Shown: positions 63,055 to 64,000 of the stretch, piece after piece
Numbering within the stretch: the first letter of the stretch is position 1
Layout: every line of letters begins with the position of its first letter
From: Blastopirellula marina
Lineage (GTDB): Bacteria; Planctomycetota; Planctomycetia; Pirellulales; Pirellulaceae
NCBI RefSeq assembly: GCF_002967765.1
Contig: NZ_PUHY01000004.1
Location: 496,001 to 560,000 of the forward strand
Direction: 5' to 3'
DNA length: 64,000 nt
Translations under genes and position numbers: made by a program
Notes under the pieces: model-generated
Database searches by the model: none
What the model saw: the letters and a program-made list of their open reading frames with translations, nothing else
What the model was told of the DNA's origin: nothing

Positions 63055-63996
63055 ATGCAAGTTTGTGGATTCACGATATTGCGAGACGGGGTTCGTTTTG
63101 GATACCCGTTTGTCGAGAGTATCAAGTCGGTTCTCCCGTTGGTTGATCGATTCGTCGTTCAGGTCGGGGATTGCTCGGATAACTCCTTAGAAGTGCTCCA
63201 GGCAATTGCCGATCCAAAGATAGAAATCGAAATCACTCCATGGGATCCCGAGATGCGCAAGGCGGGCGAAGTTCTCGCCTACCAGACCAATCTGGCCTTG
63301 GATCGCTGTGCTGATGCCGATTGGTGCTTCTACATTCAAGCAGACGAAGTCATTCACGAGGCGGATTACCCGGTTATTCGCCGAGCCATGGAAACCAACT
63401 GGCATCGACCGTGGATTGAAGGACTACGTTTCCGCTATTTGCACTTCCGTGGCGATTACAGCATTCGCGATCCGCTTGGCTACCGACGCCAGATTCGCAT
63501 CGTGCGTAACGATCGGCAGATTCGTAGCGTGGGAGATGCCTGCGGCTTTGGAAAGAACGGTCGCCGACTCTTTTCAAGTTCGATTCGTGCTCGTGTGTTT
63601 CACTACGGTTACGTCCGGCCTCCCAAGGCGATGGCCGAGAAGACGGCACAATTTCAGCAGTTTTACCTATTCGATAAGCAGGGCAAGCAAGTCATGCAGC
63701 GGAATGACAATCCGCTGAAAGAGGTCGGAGAGTATATCTACGACATGCAGGCTTGTGTTCCTTACGGTGGCTCGCATCCAGCACTGATGCAGGATCGAAT
63801 TGCCGCCAAGGATTGGGAAACGCCTACTTTTCAACACGTCCCGCTGTGGCGGAACAAGGTCTGGTGGCGAGGGCGTCTGCGAAAAGCGTTTCCTCAGATC
63901 TTCGATCCTAAAAGACCGCAGGTCGACCATCAGCCGGCTAAGACCGAAGCTTCCAGCGTTTCGATCAAGTCGGTTACCTCGGCCAAAGCGGCGTAA
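63055..63996 (+). CDS. glycosyltransferase family 2-like protein
   Basis: A 313-residue protein of the GT-A glycosyltransferase or GT2-like fold. The N-terminal strand is GFTILRDGVRFGYPFVESIKSVL (abbreviated, about residues 4-27), the nucleotide-sugar site is VVQVGDCSDNSLEVL (about 34-48), and the acceptor region has WCFYIQADEVIHEADY (about 91-106), where ADE replaces the usual DxD. The C-terminal half has the aromatic RFRYLHFRGDYSI and a basic tail. The donor and acceptor are unknown. The ATG at 63055 follows AAGGA nine bases upstream. It ends four bases before the window edge. Confidence 0.75.
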   Translation: MQVCGFTILRDGVRFGYPFVESIKSVLPLVDRFVVQVGDCSDNSLEVLQAIADPKIEIEITPWDPEMRKAGEVLAYQTNLALDRCADADWCFYIQADEVIHEADYPVIRRAMETNWHRPWIEGLRFRYLHFRGDYSIRDPLGYRRQIRIVRNDRQIRSVGDACGFGKNGRRLFSSSIRARVFHYGYVRPPKAMAEKTAQFQQFYLFDKQGKQVMQRNDNPLKEVGEYIYDMQACVPYGGSHPALMQDRIAAKDWETPTFQHVPLWRNKVWWRGRLRKAFPQIFDPKRPQVDHQPAKTEASSVSIKSVTSAKAA

Positions 63997-64000
63997 CGTA

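Overview
The window looks like chromosomal DNA of a planctomycete, most likely a Pirellulales-type marine member (Blastopirellula/Bremerella/Rhodopirellula-like). This is inferred from the gene style, not from a marker gene. The signs are very long secreted or membrane-anchored proteins of no known function, short N-terminal NPF(A/S)(A/S)P motifs on membrane proteins, a MoxR/DUF58/double-vWA operon, HEAT-repeat and DUF11 secreted proteins, many GTG starts, and mid-50s GC. I found no rRNA, tRNA, CRISPR array, prophage, IS element or convincing sign of recent transfer. Coding density is high and most genes are ordinary chromosomal genes.

Layout. 1-3.8 kb: the start of a Tad-like envelope protein, an ATP-grasp enzyme, an acyltransferase, a YfcE-like phosphodiesterase and RimI. 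4.0-13.9 kb: two translationally coupled giant envelope proteins (1141 and 2160 aa) that appear to consist of three related ectodomain-plus-membrane modules. 14.2-21.8 kb: an inositol monophosphatase, a candidate small transcript ending in a strong terminator, small NPFASP membrane proteins, a PhnA/YjdM protein, a sigma-70-family factor and a uronate-isomerase-like amidohydrolase. 21.8-24.9 kb: an esterase, an EboE-like TIM barrel and an MFS carrier. 25-30.2 kb: a five-gene run on the minus strand with an ABC transporter (FtsX-like permease and LolD-like ATPase), a CPFC secreted protein and two DUF3299-like proteins, possibly a metal-related export or uptake system.

30.4-42.8 kb: SmpB, then the lipoate pair lipB-lipA. 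The LipB homologue has lost its catalytic lysine. These are followed by secreted proteins (DUF11, HEAT, one unknown), a VTT/DedA protein, RpiB, and a fusion of a Sua5/YrdC domain to a YwlE-type phosphatase, then an NHL-repeat protein. 43.0-50.2 kb: a large vWA protein, MoxR ATPase, DUF58 protein and BatA-like vWA protein on the plus strand, the chaperone-like 'MoxR-vWA' system typical of the phylum. 50.2-64.0 kb: a metallophosphoesterase, a PAS-GAF-receiver regulator, a protease-like protein without its catalytic Asp, a TerB-like protein, a tightly coupled uvrA / unknown / thiF-like operon, a cupin, ligA and a glycosyltransferase-like protein.

The least explained parts are the three-module giant proteins (4.0-13.9 kb), the DUF3299/ABC cluster (25-30 kb), the LipB lacking its lysine, and the short transcript unit before 15.4 kb. 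All functional statements rest on reading motifs by eye; no database search was run.
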